Below, in pieces: positions 1 to 9,884 of a stretch of 64,000 nucleotides of DNA. Position numbers and translations under genes: made by a program. The DNA comes from Streptosporangium sp. NBC_01756 (GTDB taxonomy: Bacteria; Actinomycetota; Actinomycetes; Streptosporangiales; Streptosporangiaceae). The number at the start of each line of letters is the position of its first letter. The stretch's first letter is position 1. The notes under the pieces were generated by a model. That model was not told the origin of the DNA and made no database searches. It saw only the letters and a program-made list of their open reading frames with translations. The stretch is from NCBI RefSeq assembly GCF_035917975.1, contig NZ_CP109130.1, forward strand, positions 1,178,001-1,242,000, given 5' to 3'.

Positions 1-2
1 AG

Positions 3-665
3 GAGAAGGTCGGCCTCGCCTACCCCATCAACACCCATCTCAAGTCCCTGCTGGACAGCACACTGAGCGACTCCCGCTGGGACATGCCCTACCTCGGCAT
101 GCAGGTGCTCATCGAGGGCCTGGCGCTGGCCGCCTTCGGGGTGATGCGCGACATCACCACCAAGCCGCTGCCCAAACAGATCCTCGCCTACGTCATGCAG
201 GACGAGGCCCGGCACGTGGCCTTCGGCCGGATGGCGCTGCGCGACTACTACCGGCAGCTCACCGAGGCCGAACTCCGCGAGCGCGAGGACTTCGTCATCG
301 AAGGGTGCTACCTGATGCGCGACCGGCTGCGCGGCCGGGAGACGTGGGAGACCCTCGGTCTGAGCAGATCCGAGGTCGCCCAGGCCATGGAGTGCGTCGA
401 CCAGTCGGAATATCTCCGGCTGTTCCGCTCCCTGCTGTTCAGCCGCATCGTTCCCTGCGTCAAGGACATCGGCCTGTGGAGCCCCCGTCTCCAGCAGGCC
501 TACGCCGACATGGGCGTCCTGGACATGGCCGGGCAGAACCTGGAGACGCTGATGCGACAGGACGAGGACATCGCGGAGAAGCTCGACGCCGAGCGCTTCG
601 CCGCCGAGGAGGCCGAACGGCACGCCGAGGTCGCCGAGACCGTGGCCATGGGTTCCGAGTCCTGA
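3..665 (+). CDS. Ferritin-like di-iron domain protein (5' truncated)
   Basis: The reading frame is open from the window edge, so the N-terminus is missing; an internal ATG at 84 is not the real start. The remaining 220 residues are helical and carry two hallmarks of ferritin-like carboxylate-bridged di-iron proteins: a Glu in LIEGLAL and a DEARH motif in a helix (MQDEARHVAFG). These would ligate two metals in a four-helix bundle. The C-terminal 35 residues are very rich in Glu, Ala and Arg. The family includes ribonucleotide reductase R2-like proteins and di-iron oxygenases. The substrate cannot be told from this fragment. The stop is followed at once by a 7-bp tandem repeat. Confidence 0.75.
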   Translation, partial: EKVGLAYPINTHLKSLLDSTLSDSRWDMPYLGMQVLIEGLALAAFGVMRDITTKPLPKQILAYVMQDEARHVAFGRMALRDYYRQLTEAELREREDFVIEGCYLMRDRLRGRETWETLGLSRSEVAQAMECVDQSEYLRLFRSLLFSRIVPCVKDIGLWSPRLQQAYADMGVLDMAGQNLETLMRQDEDIAEKLDAERFAAEEAERHAEVAETVAMGSES

Positions 666-667
666 CC

Positions 668-720
<53 letters not shown>

Positions 721-785
721 CCGGATGGTGCACCGTGGCCCGCCGACCGGCAGGCCCCGCGCGGGAGCCGTACCGCGCCGGAGGC

Positions 786-1109
786 CTAACGGGTGAGCAC
801 GAAGCCGAACGCTCCCACGGCGAAGGCCACGGTGCCGAGCCAGGCGATGACGGCATCGGACCGCTCGTCGAGTGGGCTGCCTCCGTGCAGGGCGTGTTGC
901 ACGCGCTGGTACCGGACGCCGGTACGGGCCAGTAGCAGCGCCCCGCACAGGGCGGCCAGGACGAAGGGGGCGACGGCGAGCGGGGGGATGCCGACGCGCA
1001 GTCCGGCGCCTCCGGCGCCCAGACCGCTGACGGCGAGCAGCGCGGCGGTGCGGACCCAGGCCAGCCGGGTCCGCTCGTTCTGCAGACCCTCATCCCACAG
1101 CGGGGTCAT
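786..1109 (-). CDS. DUF202 family small membrane protein (second of a pair)
   Basis: This 107-residue protein starts MTPLWDEGLQNERTRLAW. The NERTRLAWVRTA segment is the DUF202 (YidH-type) signature, followed by three hydrophobic segments. The ATG at 1109 overlaps the stop of the upstream DUF202 gene (ATGA), so the two are co-translated; a longer open frame to 1307 runs through that gene and is not used. DUF202 proteins are inner-membrane proteins of unknown function that often occur as adjacent paralogues, as here. The last residues (GFVLTR) end close to the heptamer array. Confidence 0.85.
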   Translation of the reverse strand: MTPLWDEGLQNERTRLAWVRTAALLAVSGLGAGGAGLRVGIPPLAVAPFVLAALCGALLLARTGVRYQRVQHALHGGSPLDERSDAVIAWLGTVAFAVGAFGFVLTR

Positions 1110-1447
1110 CGGCCCAGCAGGATGAGGATCACGGCCAGCACCGCCACGATCGCCACGCCGTATCCCAGGAGGGGGGCGATGGCGGGGGGCGGGAGCGGGG
1201 CGGCACTGCGCAGGGCGCGCTGGACGCGGCGCCAGCGAGGATAGGCCATCGCGGCCGACAGAGCCGACAGGGAGACCAGGGTGAGGGCCAGCACGGTCCG
1301 CATCCACGGCACGAAGACGTCCTCGGAGACCGCGGCCATGGCGACGCCGCCCGCGCTCAGCGCGAGCGACGTGCTCAGCCAGGTCAGGAAGGTGCGTTCG
1401 TTCGCGAGGGTGAACCGGGGATCCGGTTCGTTGCCGGGGCTGTCCAT
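1106..1447 (-). CDS. DUF202 family membrane protein (YidH-like)
   Basis: This 113-residue protein has the N-terminal motif NERTFLTWLSTSLAL, the typical DUF202 start, and three predicted membrane helices (about 22-44, 48-68 and 92-111). It shares the NERTxLxW core with the downstream 107-residue paralogue and overlaps it by four bases, so the pair is probably made in equal amounts and may form a hetero-oligomer. YidH-type proteins have no established biochemical role. Confidence 0.88.
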   Translation of the reverse strand: MDSPGNEPDPRFTLANERTFLTWLSTSLALSAGGVAMAAVSEDVFVPWMRTVLALTLVSLSALSAAMAYPRWRRVQRALRSAAPLPPPAIAPLLGYGVAIVAVLAVILILLGR

Positions 1448-1526
1448 GGGAACGACGCTATTTCAGCGACATTCCCCCTAGAGAACCCGGGTTTCCCGGA
1501 ATCGCAGGTAAGTGAGCCGTGCGGCC

Positions 1527-1928
1527 TCAGCCGCAGGCATCGGTGAGCTGCTTGACCCACGCGACCGAGTCGGTCGCGACCTTCTGCCCCGCGTCGACGG
1601 CCTCGTTGGCGCTTCCGACGTTCAGGCCGTCCAACTGCTTGGCGACATTGTCGGCGGCCTCCTTGAGCGTGGTGTTGGCCGCGCTGTCGGCCAGGTCACC
1701 GAGCTTGGCGGCCCCGTCGTTCAGTGCCTTCTCCATGGCGGCGGGGTCGTCCATCACGCCGGTGATCTTCTGAACGGTCTCGGTGACGATACCGGCGGCC
1801 TGCAGGCACTGCTGGGTCTTGTCGATCCCGTCGCTGACCTGCTGGAGCTCCGAACAACCGGTGGTGAGGAGGACAGCGGCCAGTGCGGAGGCGGCGAGGG
1901 CGGGGATTCGTCGCGGAAGGGGTCGCAT
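1527..1928 (-). CDS. Small lipoprotein, helical, function unknown
   Basis: A basic N-terminus, a hydrophobic stretch and a lipobox LTTGC (Cys at about residue 25) mark this 133-residue protein for lipid attachment. The mature part is strongly helical (AMEKALNDGAAKLGDLAD and following) with two more cysteines, at QQC and at the penultimate residue (ACG), which could form a disulphide outside the membrane. I do not recognise the family. It is monocistronic, with a short gap to the DUF202 pair. Confidence 0.8.
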   Translation of the reverse strand: MRPLPRRIPALAASALAAVLLTTGCSELQQVSDGIDKTQQCLQAAGIVTETVQKITGVMDDPAAMEKALNDGAAKLGDLADSAANTTLKEAADNVAKQLDGLNVGSANEAVDAGQKVATDSVAWVKQLTDACG

Positions 1929-2160
1929 ACCCCGACCCTACCCAACGGGCCGGTACGGCAGGCGGATCCGCGGGTCTCCGTCTGCCGGAGGGCGCGGAGT
2001 AAGGTGGTCGTACCCGCTCCGTCCGCACCGGGTGACGCGGCGGGGGAGCCCGGACGGGCACCGGCGCGGACGGCACCGCACAACCGCGCCGGCGCGGAGT
2101 GCCTCACCGGAACACGGCCTCCGCCGTACGATCACCGTGAGATATCCGCAAAGGGGGATC

Positions 2161-2418
2161 ATGCATACTTGCCTTCATTTCGCCCAGGTCCAGGACCCGC
2201 CCCCTCGTACGCCCGAGGGGTGCGAGGAGTGCCTCAGCCTCGGTATGCGCTGGGTGCACCTGCGCAAATGCCTGTCATGCGGGCACATCGGCTGCTGTGA
2301 CTCCTCGCCGGGCAAACACGCCACCGCCCACTACAAGGAGGCGACCCACCCGGTCGTCGCCTCCTTCGAGCCGGGCGAGGACTGGCGCTGGTGCTACATC
2401 GACAACGTCATCGGCTGA
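2161..2418 (+). CDS. UBP-type zinc-finger domain protein
   Basis: The 85-residue protein begins MHTCLHFAQVQ behind a strong ribosome site (AAGGGGGATC). Cysteines and histidines at CEECL, LRKCLSCGHIGCCD and KHATAHYKEATHPV match the zinc-binding pattern of the ZnF-UBP fold, which in eukaryotes binds the ubiquitin C-terminus. Stand-alone bacterial versions are common in actinobacteria and have no proven ligand. The length is right for a single domain. A GC-rich hairpin separates it from the convergent antiporter gene. Confidence 0.87.
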   Translation: MHTCLHFAQVQDPPPRTPEGCEECLSLGMRWVHLRKCLSCGHIGCCDSSPGKHATAHYKEATHPVVASFEPGEDWRWCYIDNVIG

Positions 2419-2426
2419 AGGTGCCG

Positions 2427-2456
2427 GGCGGCTCCCAGCCGCGGTGGGGAGCCGCC
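2427..2456. terminator. Bidirectional hairpin terminator
   Basis: The arms GGCGGCTCCC and GGGAGCCGCC pair perfectly (10 bp) around a 10-nt loop, in the 41-bp gap between two convergent genes. There is no T-run, as is usual in high-GC actinobacteria. Confidence 0.7.
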
Positions 2457-2459
2457 GCC

Positions 2460-4043
2460 TCAGTCCCTTTCGAGGGTGGCCTCTTCGAAGTCGAGCTCCT
2501 GAAGGATCCTGCGGAGCACCTCGTCCTCAAGACGCCCCCCGTCGCGGAGCCGTACGAGCACCTTACGCTCGGCCGCCAGCATCTCCCGGCGCAGCCGCCG
2601 GTAGACCGTGCTCGGCGTCTCCTCCCCCTCGGGGCCGGTGCCGCCGCCGAGGCGTTCCCACGCGGTGAGCGACCGGCGTTCGGACCGGGTTCTGAGCTGC
2701 TCCACCACATCCTGGTGGACGTCGGCGACCCCCTCGGTCACGAGTTCCTCCAGCCGGGCCAGCCCGGCTGAGGCCGCCGCCTGCTGGGCGGCGGCCTCGG
2801 CGAGGTTGTCGTCGAAGATCTCCTGCTCATTGGAGATCTTCAGCCGCCGGATCAGCGCCGGGAACGACATGCCCTGGATCAGCAGGGTGCCGATCACCAC
2901 CACGAAGGTGAGATAGAGCAGCGTCGCACGGCCGGGGAAGTCCTGCGGGAGGGCGAACGCGGCGGCCAGGGAGACCACCCCGCGCATGCCGGCCCAGCTC
3001 ACGATGGCCACGTTCTGCCAGGACGGCGTATGGGGCTCACGGCTGCGGATCTTCCCGGACAGGATCCTGGGCAGGTAGATGCTGGGCACGACCCAGACGA
3101 CCCTGGCGAGCACCGCGGCGGCGAAGACGGCCAGCGCCATCCCCGCGAGCTTCCACGGGTCCTCCCCCTCCAGCGCTCTCATGATCGGCCAGAGCTGCAG
3201 CCCGATCAGTACGAAAACGATCGACTCCAGGAAGAAGTCCACGATCCGCCAGACGGCGTCGGACAGGATCCGGGTGCTGAAATCCACGGTGGGCAGGCGG
3301 TGGCCGATGTAGAGGCCGACGATCACCACGGCGATCACACCGGAGACGTGCACGCTCTCGGCCGCCAGGTAGACCGCGAACGGGATGAGCAGCATGACGG
3401 TGTTCTCGACGAGCGCGTCCCGCAGCAGTAGCAGCCCTCTGACCAGGACCCACGCGAGCACGACCCCGACCACGACGCCGCCCACCGCCGCGTAGAGGAA
3501 CCTGCCGACCGCGTCCACCCAGGTGAGTCCCGCGCCCACCGCCGCGGCGACGGCCACCCGGTAGGCGGTGAGCGCGGTCGCGTCGTTGAACAGGCTCTCC
3601 CCCACCAGGATGGTGACCACCTTGCGGGGCAGCCCGAGCCTGCGCGCCACCGCGACCGCGGCGACCGCGTCGGGCGGCGCCACGATCGCACCCAGCGCGA
3701 ACGCGGCGGCCAGCGGCAGACCGGGGATGAGCAGATGGGCGACCCAGCCGATGACCAGGGTGGTGAACAGCACAAGGCCGATCGAGAGCAGCCCGACCGG
3801 CCTGCGCACCGCCTTGAGCCTCAGATAGGAGCTGTCGATCGCGGCGGAGTACAGCAGCGGAGGCAGGAACACCAGCAGGACCAGCTCGGGGTCGAGCTCG
3901 TACTCCGGCACCAGCGGTGACAGCACCAGCCCGGCCAGCACCAGCAGCAGGGGCACGGGCCAGCCCCTGCGCCTGGACACGGCCGCCACCGCGATCGCGA
4001 TGACCGGCACCACCAGCAGCTGCAGCACCGTCGCCTGATTCAT
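2460..4043 (-). CDS. CPA1-family Na+/H+ antiporter
   Basis: The 527-residue protein has about 12 membrane helices. Family hallmarks are visible: the PPDAVAAVAVAR segment, GESLFNDATALTAY (the conserved Asn-Asp ion-binding pair of CPA1) and WAGMRGVVSLAAAFALP near the end of the membrane domain. A cytoplasmic tail of about 130 charged helical residues follows, as in NhaP/YjcE-type exchangers, where the tail is regulatory. It would exchange Na+ or K+ for H+ at the plasma membrane. ATG at 4043 is preferred over an upstream TTG at 4055. It is a second Na+/H+ system beside the Mrp operon at 46.5-53.3 kb. Confidence 0.9.
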   Translation of the reverse strand: MNQATVLQLLVVPVIAIAVAAVSRRRGWPVPLLLVLAGLVLSPLVPEYELDPELVLLVFLPPLLYSAAIDSSYLRLKAVRRPVGLLSIGLVLFTTLVIGWVAHLLIPGLPLAAAFALGAIVAPPDAVAAVAVARRLGLPRKVVTILVGESLFNDATALTAYRVAVAAAVGAGLTWVDAVGRFLYAAVGGVVVGVVLAWVLVRGLLLLRDALVENTVMLLIPFAVYLAAESVHVSGVIAVVIVGLYIGHRLPTVDFSTRILSDAVWRIVDFFLESIVFVLIGLQLWPIMRALEGEDPWKLAGMALAVFAAAVLARVVWVVPSIYLPRILSGKIRSREPHTPSWQNVAIVSWAGMRGVVSLAAAFALPQDFPGRATLLYLTFVVVIGTLLIQGMSFPALIRRLKISNEQEIFDDNLAEAAAQQAAASAGLARLEELVTEGVADVHQDVVEQLRTRSERRSLTAWERLGGGTGPEGEETPSTVYRRLRREMLAAERKVLVRLRDGGRLEDEVLRRILQELDFEEATLERD

Positions 4044-4115
4044 CCCCGCCCCCAACCGTTGTGGCTGATCAGCGTACGGGACCTACCTCGGCGGCGTGCT
4101 CCCCCGCCCCGGCGA

Positions 4116-5342
4116 TCACCAGTCGCGGCGTTCGTCCCGGTCCTCGTGCCGCTGGTCGTCGTAACGCGATTCGGGGCGGAGCCGCTCGCCGGTGGAGTGC
4201 GGCGGGTCCTGGACGTAGGGGCGCGACATCCGCTGTTCGGGCTGCTGTCCGCCGAGTCCCAGGGGGTCGGACGGGTCCACCTCCTGCCCGTAGGCGGGCG
4301 GCGAGCCGTACAGGTCACGCAGGTCCGCCGGGTGGCCGGCCTGCGGAGAGGGTTGCGGGACGGGCTGCTGGGCGCCGTACGCGTAGGGGTCGGGCTGAGC
4401 CGGGGCCGGATAGCCGTAGGCGTCGGACTGGGGGACCTCGTAGACGGACTGCTGCTGGGCCGCGAAGCCGAAGGGATCGGTGGAGTGCTGCTGCCCCGGA
4501 GTCCCGAAGAGGTCGGGATGCGACGGATGGGCGGAGTCGGGGAACTGTTCGAGGTGCGGCGTGAAGGGATCCACCGGCTGCGACCGGGCGACCGGGGCGG
4601 TGTACGGGTCGGCCTGCTGGGGCGGCACGCCGTACGGGTCGGGCCGCTGGGCCTGCGGTGGAGCGGCGTAGAGGTCCTGCTGGGGCGGCACGCCGTAGGA
4701 GTCGGGCCGCTGGGACGCGTAGGGGGTACCGGGCAGTTGGTACAGCGGATCGGCGGAACCGGGACCGGGAGGCTCGACCGGCTGGGGCGACTGCCCGTAG
4801 GGCAGGGAATCGCCCACGATCAAGTTCTCCCGCGGCACCACGTCGGCCGGGCCGTATCCGGCGGGCTCGCGCTCCGGGGACCTGTCCGGAGGCGGCACCG
4901 CGCCCCGGGCGACGAGCACGTCGTTGGGGCCGAGGGCGGCGACCTGGCGCGGCTCCTGCGACTCCGCGGAAATCGGGACGGCCGGGTCGGGGTAGGGCTG
5001 CTGGGAGTAGTCCTCGGGGCGCGGCCGGGCGTACTGCCCGGTGCCGGGGAACTCCCCGTACTCCTGGTGGTCGGCCGCGTAGTCGGCGGCCGGGGGCTGC
5101 TCACCGACCTCGTCGGGATACTGGCCGCCGGCCTCCACGAAGCCCTCGTCGAGGGTGTCGACCAGGCGCCCCACATCCTGCATGGGCATGCGGAAACTGG
5201 CACTGCACATCTCGCCGCGCCACAGACTCAGCACCAGCGTGCCTTCATGCCAGGTGACCCGGAGCACCCGCTCCTGGCCACGCTCGTCAAAGAACACTTC
5301 GCCAAACGACGGCAACGGGACAACTTCCGACATGGAAGACAT
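4116..5342 (-). CDS. Pro/Gln/Tyr-rich protein with a conserved N-terminal domain
   Basis: The first about 75 residues (SFGEVFFDERG through LVLSLWRGEMCSASFRMP to MQDVGRLVDTLDEGF) form a compact beta-rich domain of a type common in actinobacteria. The remaining about 330 residues are low complexity, rich in Pro, Gln, Tyr, Asp and Ala, with loose repeats such as DPYGVPPQQ and related phrases. No signal peptide or membrane segment is visible, so it is probably cytoplasmic with a disordered tail. ATGs at 5342 and 5333 are both possible. I do not recognise a function. Confidence 0.75.
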   Translation of the reverse strand: MSSMSEVVPLPSFGEVFFDERGQERVLRVTWHEGTLVLSLWRGEMCSASFRMPMQDVGRLVDTLDEGFVEAGGQYPDEVGEQPPAADYAADHQEYGEFPGTGQYARPRPEDYSQQPYPDPAVPISAESQEPRQVAALGPNDVLVARGAVPPPDRSPEREPAGYGPADVVPRENLIVGDSLPYGQSPQPVEPPGPGSADPLYQLPGTPYASQRPDSYGVPPQQDLYAAPPQAQRPDPYGVPPQQADPYTAPVARSQPVDPFTPHLEQFPDSAHPSHPDLFGTPGQQHSTDPFGFAAQQQSVYEVPQSDAYGYPAPAQPDPYAYGAQQPVPQPSPQAGHPADLRDLYGSPPAYGQEVDPSDPLGLGGQQPEQRMSRPYVQDPPHSTGERLRPESRYDDQRHEDRDERRDW

Positions 5343-5595
5343 AGTGCTTTAACCAGCCTTTATTCGTCCACTCGACCCCGGAAAACTCTACCGAACCGGC
5401 CTTTCCGTCCCCACCTCCAGTCACTATGACACCAAAACAGGCGATCTTCATGACCCCTGGAGGTCGGTGAGCCGGATGATCCTGCCAGTTTGCCACGTGA
5501 ATCACGCCACGGCTTCCCGAATACCGTGACGAGTTCGGCGGTGACTCCGCGGAGGCAGCCGCGACCGTCACAGGGAACCGGTACGGTTGGCTGTC

Positions 5596-7635
5596 GTGCC
5601 GACCGACTCCATCGCCCCAGCCGAAGACGTCTCCCCGAAGGTGGATCTGCCGCCGGTCGAGGAGTTGCTGAGCACCGCCGTCGAGGCGGTCGGCGGGGTG
5701 GAGCGGCCCGGCCAGGTCACCATGGCGCGGGCGGTGCAGCACGCGATCGACTCCGGCGACCACCTGGCCGTCCAGGCGGGCACGGGCACCGGCAAGTCCC
5801 TGGCCTACCTGATCCCCTCGGTCCGCCACGCGATGACCTCCAAAGGCGCCGTGGTCGTCTCCACCGCCACCATCGCGCTCCAGCGCCAGCTCGTCGACCG
5901 CGACCTGCCCCGGCTCTCCGAGGCACTCGCCTCGCAGCTCCCGCACGAGCCCACGTTCGCGATCCTCAAGGGCCGCCGCAACTACCTGTGCCGGTACAAG
6001 GCCAGCGCGGGGTGGCCCGACGACGAGCAGGACCAGCTCTTCGACCCGCGCGAGATGAGCCTGACCGGACGGATGGTCCAGCGCATCCAGGACTGGGCGC
6101 AGGAGACCGAGACCGGCGACCGCGACGAGCTCGTCCCCGGGGTCAACGAGCAGGCCTGGCGGCAGTTCTCGGTGAGCGCCCGGGAATGCCTGGGCGCCAC
6201 GCGCTGCCCGAGCGGGATGGAGTGCTTCGCCGAGCTGGCGCGGGCCCGCGCCGGCGAGTCCGACATCGTGGTCACCAACCACGCGCTGCTCGCGATCGAC
6301 GCGATGGAGGACTTCCCCCTTCTTCCCGAGCACGACGTGGTCGTGGTGGACGAGGCCCACGAGCTGGTCGACCGGGTCACCTCGGTGGTGAGCGGCGAGC
6401 TGTCGGAGACCATGGTCTCACTGGCCGTGCGCCGGGTCGGGCGGCTGATCGAGCAGCCCACCTCCGACCGGCTCATGGAGGCCGGAGAGGACCTGAAGGC
6501 CCTGCTGGCCGCCGCGCCCGCCGGACGCCTCGACGACCTCCCCGAGGTGCTCGGGCTGACGCTGGCCCTGATCCGCGACTCGGCATGGGGCTGCATCACC
6601 GCGCTCGGCCCCCGGATGAGCGCCGACAAGGACGACCCCGAGGGCGCGGGGCTCCGCAAGGCGGCCTTCACCGCCCTCGACGAGGTCCACGACACCGCAC
6701 AGCGGATGCTGGACGCGTTCGGCCACGCCGAGGAGGTGGACCGGGCCGAGGTGGTCTGGCTGGAGGCGGGCACCGAGCGCCGCCCGCCCCTCCTCCGGGT
6801 CGCCCCGCTGACCGTGGCGGGCATGCTCCGCGACAAGCTCTTCGGCGACCGCACGGTGGTCCTGACCTCCGCCACGCTGGCTCTGGGCGGCGCCTTCGAG
6901 GGCCTGGCCCGGCAGTGGGGTCTGGGCGCCAAGGAGGGCGCCAAGGAGAAGGGCAAGGCCAGGACCGCCGGATGGAGCGGACTGGACGTCGGCTCGCCCT
7001 TCGACCATCCGCGCAGCGGCATCCTCTACGTCGCCAAACACCTGCCCCAGCCGGGCCGTGACGGCCTGCCCGAGGCCTACCTCGAGGAGATCACCGAGCT
7101 GATCGAGGCGGCCGGCGGCCGGACCCTCGGCCTGTTCTCCTCCATGCGCGCCGCCAAGGCCGCCACCGAGGCGCTGCGGGAACGTCTGAGCGTGCCGCTG
7201 CTCTGCCAGGGCGACGACTCCACGATGCTGCTGGTCAAGCAGTTCGCCGAGGACGAGCCGACCTGCCTGTTCGGCACCCTGTCCCTCTGGCAGGGCGTGG
7301 ACGTGCCGGGGCCCTCCCTGCGGCTGGTCATCATCGACCGCATCCCGTTCCCCCGCCCGGACGACCCGCTGAGCTCCGCCCGCCAGCGCCACGTCGCCGC
7401 CAAGGGCGGCAACGGCTTCATGACGGTCGCCGCCACGCACGCCGCCCTGCTGCTCGCCCAGGGCGCGGGCCGCCTGCTGCGCAGCCAGCATGACAAGGGG
7501 GTGGTCGCGGTCCTCGATCCCCGCCTGGCGACCGCACGCTACGCCGGCTTCCTGCGGGACTCCCTGCCGCCCTTCTGGCCCACCAACGACCCGGCGAAGG
7601 TCCGCGACGCCCTCAAACGCCTCGCAACGTCGTAA
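5596..7635 (+). CDS. dinG: DinG-type ATP-dependent DNA helicase (XPD-like)
   Basis: A superfamily 2 helicase of about 679 residues. The Walker A motif AGTGTGKS is at about 61-68 and the DEAH box is in VVVDEAHELVD. Four cysteines between these motifs (LCRY, ECLG, RCPS, ECFA) match the 4Fe-4S cluster of the XPD/DinG family. The C-terminal motor half contains LTSATLALGG, LFGTLSLWQGVDVPG and QGAGRLLRS (motif VI). Such enzymes unwind 5'-overhang DNA, R-loops or D-loops in repair. GTG at 5596 is preferred; a TTG at 5587 would add three residues. The 3' end overlaps the convergent SGNH hydrolase by 23 bp. Confidence 0.92.
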   Translation: MPTDSIAPAEDVSPKVDLPPVEELLSTAVEAVGGVERPGQVTMARAVQHAIDSGDHLAVQAGTGTGKSLAYLIPSVRHAMTSKGAVVVSTATIALQRQLVDRDLPRLSEALASQLPHEPTFAILKGRRNYLCRYKASAGWPDDEQDQLFDPREMSLTGRMVQRIQDWAQETETGDRDELVPGVNEQAWRQFSVSARECLGATRCPSGMECFAELARARAGESDIVVTNHALLAIDAMEDFPLLPEHDVVVVDEAHELVDRVTSVVSGELSETMVSLAVRRVGRLIEQPTSDRLMEAGEDLKALLAAAPAGRLDDLPEVLGLTLALIRDSAWGCITALGPRMSADKDDPEGAGLRKAAFTALDEVHDTAQRMLDAFGHAEEVDRAEVVWLEAGTERRPPLLRVAPLTVAGMLRDKLFGDRTVVLTSATLALGGAFEGLARQWGLGAKEGAKEKGKARTAGWSGLDVGSPFDHPRSGILYVAKHLPQPGRDGLPEAYLEEITELIEAAGGRTLGLFSSMRAAKAATEALRERLSVPLLCQGDDSTMLLVKQFAEDEPTCLFGTLSLWQGVDVPGPSLRLVIIDRIPFPRPDDPLSSARQRHVAAKGGNGFMTVAATHAALLLAQGAGRLLRSQHDKGVVAVLDPRLATARYAGFLRDSLPPFWPTNDPAKVRDALKRLATS

Positions 7636-8380
7636 GGTCCGGCCGCTTGGGGTCGAGGTCGTCACCCGAGGAGCGCCCGCGCAGCCGGCGGACCACCCAG
7701 GGGCCGAGGTGTTCGCGCGCCCACTGCATGTCCTCCCGGCGCTTGAGCCGGAGGTCCACGCGCTCACGGGGCGGCCAGGCCTTGCGCCAGTCGCCGTCGG
7801 ACCCGATCCCGAGCACCTCGCAGACCTTGGCGGCCACCATCCGGTGACCCTCCTCGTTCATGTGCAGGCGGTCGTCGCTCCAGGCGCGCCAGTCACGCAG
7901 GCCCTGCATCGACCACTGGTCCACCAGACGGCAGCCGTACAGCTCGGAGATGGATCTGACGTGCATGTAGAAGATCGCGAACGTGCCACGGGCACGGCGC
8001 ATGATGGGGGTGTCGCGCGGGTCCACCCCGGTGAACAGCACCACCTCCGCCCCGCAGGCTCGCAGGTCGCGTACGGCTCCCGCCAGTTTCTTGGCCATCC
8101 GGTCGGGGTCGCTGCCGGGCCGGAGCAGGTCGTTGCCCCCGGCGCAGAAACTGACCAGGTCGGGGCGCATCCCGACGGCACGGGGGACCTGGTGTTCGAC
8201 GATCTGGTCGATGAGCTTGCCGCGCACGGCGAGGTTGGCGTAGCGGAACTCCGGATCGAGCTCGGCCAGTCGCTCGGCCACCCGGTCGGCCCAGCCCCGG
8301 AAGTTTCCGTCGGCCCCGGGATCGTTGAGGCCCTCGGTGAAGCTGTCGCCGAGGGCGACGAAGGAACGGTAACCGCTCAC
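7613..8380 (-). CDS. SGNH/GDSL-family hydrolase
   Basis: The N-terminal [11 protein letters not shown] is block I of the GDSL family, with Ser13 as the likely nucleophile. [11 protein letters not shown] supplies the block III Asn, and [11 protein letters not shown] supplies the C-terminal Asp/His pair (DxxH). There is no signal peptide, so this is an intracellular esterase-like enzyme of unknown substrate, 255 residues. The GTG start at 8380 overlaps the aroQ stop (GTGA), making it the last gene of the aro operon. Confidence 0.88.
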   Translation of the reverse strand: MSGYRSFVALGDSFTEGLNDPGADGNFRGWADRVAERLAELDPEFRYANLAVRGKLIDQIVEHQVPRAVGMRPDLVSFCAGGNDLLRPGSDPDRMAKKLAGAVRDLRACGAEVVLFTGVDPRDTPIMRRARGTFAIFYMHVRSISELYGCRLVDQWSMQGLRDWRAWSDDRLHMNEEGHRMVAAKVCEVLGIGSDGDWRKAWPPRERVDLRLKRREDMQWAREHLGPWVVRRLRGRSSGDDLDPKRPDLTTLRGV

Positions 8381-8811
8381 CCGGCCGCCTCGGCGAGGGC
8401 CTGCAGCGCGAGCACGTAGGACCGCAGACCGAAGCCCGCGATGGTGCCGGTGGCCACGGCGGCGACCACGGAGGTGTGCCGGAACTCCTCACGGGCGGCC
8501 GGATTGGAGATGTGCACCTCGATCAGGGGTGCGGTGCGCTGGGCGATGGCGTCGCGCAACGCGTAGGAGTAATGGGTGAACGCGGCCGGGTTCAGGACCA
8601 CCGGGATCCTGCCGTCGGCGGCCTCGTGCAGCCAGCCCACCATCTCGGCCTCGTCGTCGGTCTGCCGCACCTCGACCGACAGACCCAGCTCCCGGCCGGT
8701 CTCCCGGCAGAGCGCGGTCAGGTCGGAGAAGTTCTCCGCGCCGTAGACATCGGGCTCCCGCGTGCCGAGCCTCGACAGGTTGGGACCGTTGAGCACGTAG
8801 ACGGACCTCAT
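8377..8811 (-). CDS. aroQ: 3-dehydroquinate dehydratase, type II
   Basis: This converts 3-dehydroquinate to 3-dehydroshikimate, step 3 of the shikimate pathway. The 144-residue length, [17 protein letters not shown] (lid with catalytic Tyr), [16 protein letters not shown] and [17 protein letters not shown] (catalytic His) identify the dodecameric type II enzyme rather than AroD. ATG at 8811 overlaps the aroB stop and the gene's own stop overlaps the hydrolase start, so translation is coupled on both sides. Confidence 0.96.
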   Translation of the reverse strand: MRSVYVLNGPNLSRLGTREPDVYGAENFSDLTALCRETGRELGLSVEVRQTDDEAEMVGWLHEAADGRIPVVLNPAAFTHYSYALRDAIAQRTAPLIEVHISNPAAREEFRHTSVVAAVATGTIAGFGLRSYVLALQALAEAAG

Positions 8812-9884
8812 CGGGCGACCTCTTCGTAGGCGGCTTCGAGCAGTTCTTCGGGCGGATCCTCCAGCGGGGAGACCTTCGCCAGGCCGTCCAGGACGATGAA
8901 GCGCAGCTTGGCGCCGCGGCTCTTCTTGTCCAGGCGCATGTGGTCGCGGAGCTGGGGCCAGAGACCGGGACGGTAGGAGGTGGGCAGCCCGACCGAGGTC
9001 AGGACCGATCGCGTCCGGTCCACGACGTCGATGCCGATCCGGCCGTCGAGCCGGGACAGCTCCGCGGCGTAGACCATGCCGATGGCCACCGCCTCTCCGT
9101 GGCGCATCCGGTATTCCTCGACCCGCTCGATGGCGTGGGCGAGGGTGTGCCCGTAGTTGAGGATCTCCCGCAGGCCGCCCTCGCGCAGGTCGGCGCCGAC
9201 GACGTCGGCCTTGATCTGGATCTTCCGTTCGATCAGCTCGCGGGTGTGCCGTCCCTCGGGGAGCCGGGCGCCGGCCGGGTCGTCCTCGATGAGCGTCAGA
9301 ATCGCCGGGTCGGCGATGAACCCGCCCTTGATGATCTCAGCGAGGCCGCCGACGTAGTCGTCGCGGGGGACCGAGACCAGCGTGGCCAGATCGCACAGCA
9401 CCCCAGCCGGCGGGTGGAAGGAACCGACCAGGTTCTTGCCCTCGGGGGTGTTGATGCCGGTCTTGCCGCCGACCGCGGCGTCGACCATGCCGAGCAGGGT
9501 GGTCGGCACCTGCACGACCTTGACACCGCGCAACCAGGTGGCGGCGGCGAATCCGGCCAGGTCGGTGGTGGCTCCCCCGCCGACGCCGACCACGGCGTCG
9601 GAGCGGGTGACGCCATGACGGCCCAGGGCCGACCAGAGTCCGGCGAGCACGTCGACCGACTTGGCCTGCTCGGCGTCGGGCACCGGCAGCGGGACGACCT
9701 CGTATCCGGCGGCCTCCACGGCGCCGCAGACCGGCCGGGCGATCTCCGGCAGACCCACCGGGTGGATCACGGCGACCGTGCGGACCCCGGGACCGAGCAG
9801 GCCGGGAAGCTCACCGAGCACACCGGTGCCGATCACCACGTCGTAGGGGGCGTCCCCGTCGACGGTGATCCTGGATACCGTCAC
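8808..9884 (-). CDS. aroB: 3-dehydroquinate synthase
   Basis: This 358-residue NAD- and metal-dependent enzyme cyclises DAHP to 3-dehydroquinate, step 2 of the shikimate pathway. Visible signatures are [19 protein letters not shown] (NAD-binding), [19 protein letters not shown] (substrate loop) and a metal-ligand region with EIIKGGFI and [11 protein letters not shown]. The GTG start overlaps the aroK stop (GTGA). Confidence 0.96.
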   Translation of the reverse strand: MTVSRITVDGDAPYDVVIGTGVLGELPGLLGPGVRTVAVIHPVGLPEIARPVCGAVEAAGYEVVPLPVPDAEQAKSVDVLAGLWSALGRHGVTRSDAVVGVGGGATTDLAGFAAATWLRGVKVVQVPTTLLGMVDAAVGGKTGINTPEGKNLVGSFHPPAGVLCDLATLVSVPRDDYVGGLAEIIKGGFIADPAILTLIEDDPAGARLPEGRHTRELIERKIQIKADVVGADLREGGLREILNYGHTLAHAIERVEEYRMRHGEAVAIGMVYAAELSRLDGRIGIDVVDRTRSVLTSVGLPTSYRPGLWPQLRDHMRLDKKSRGAKLRFIVLDGLAKVSPLEDPPEELLEAAYEEVAR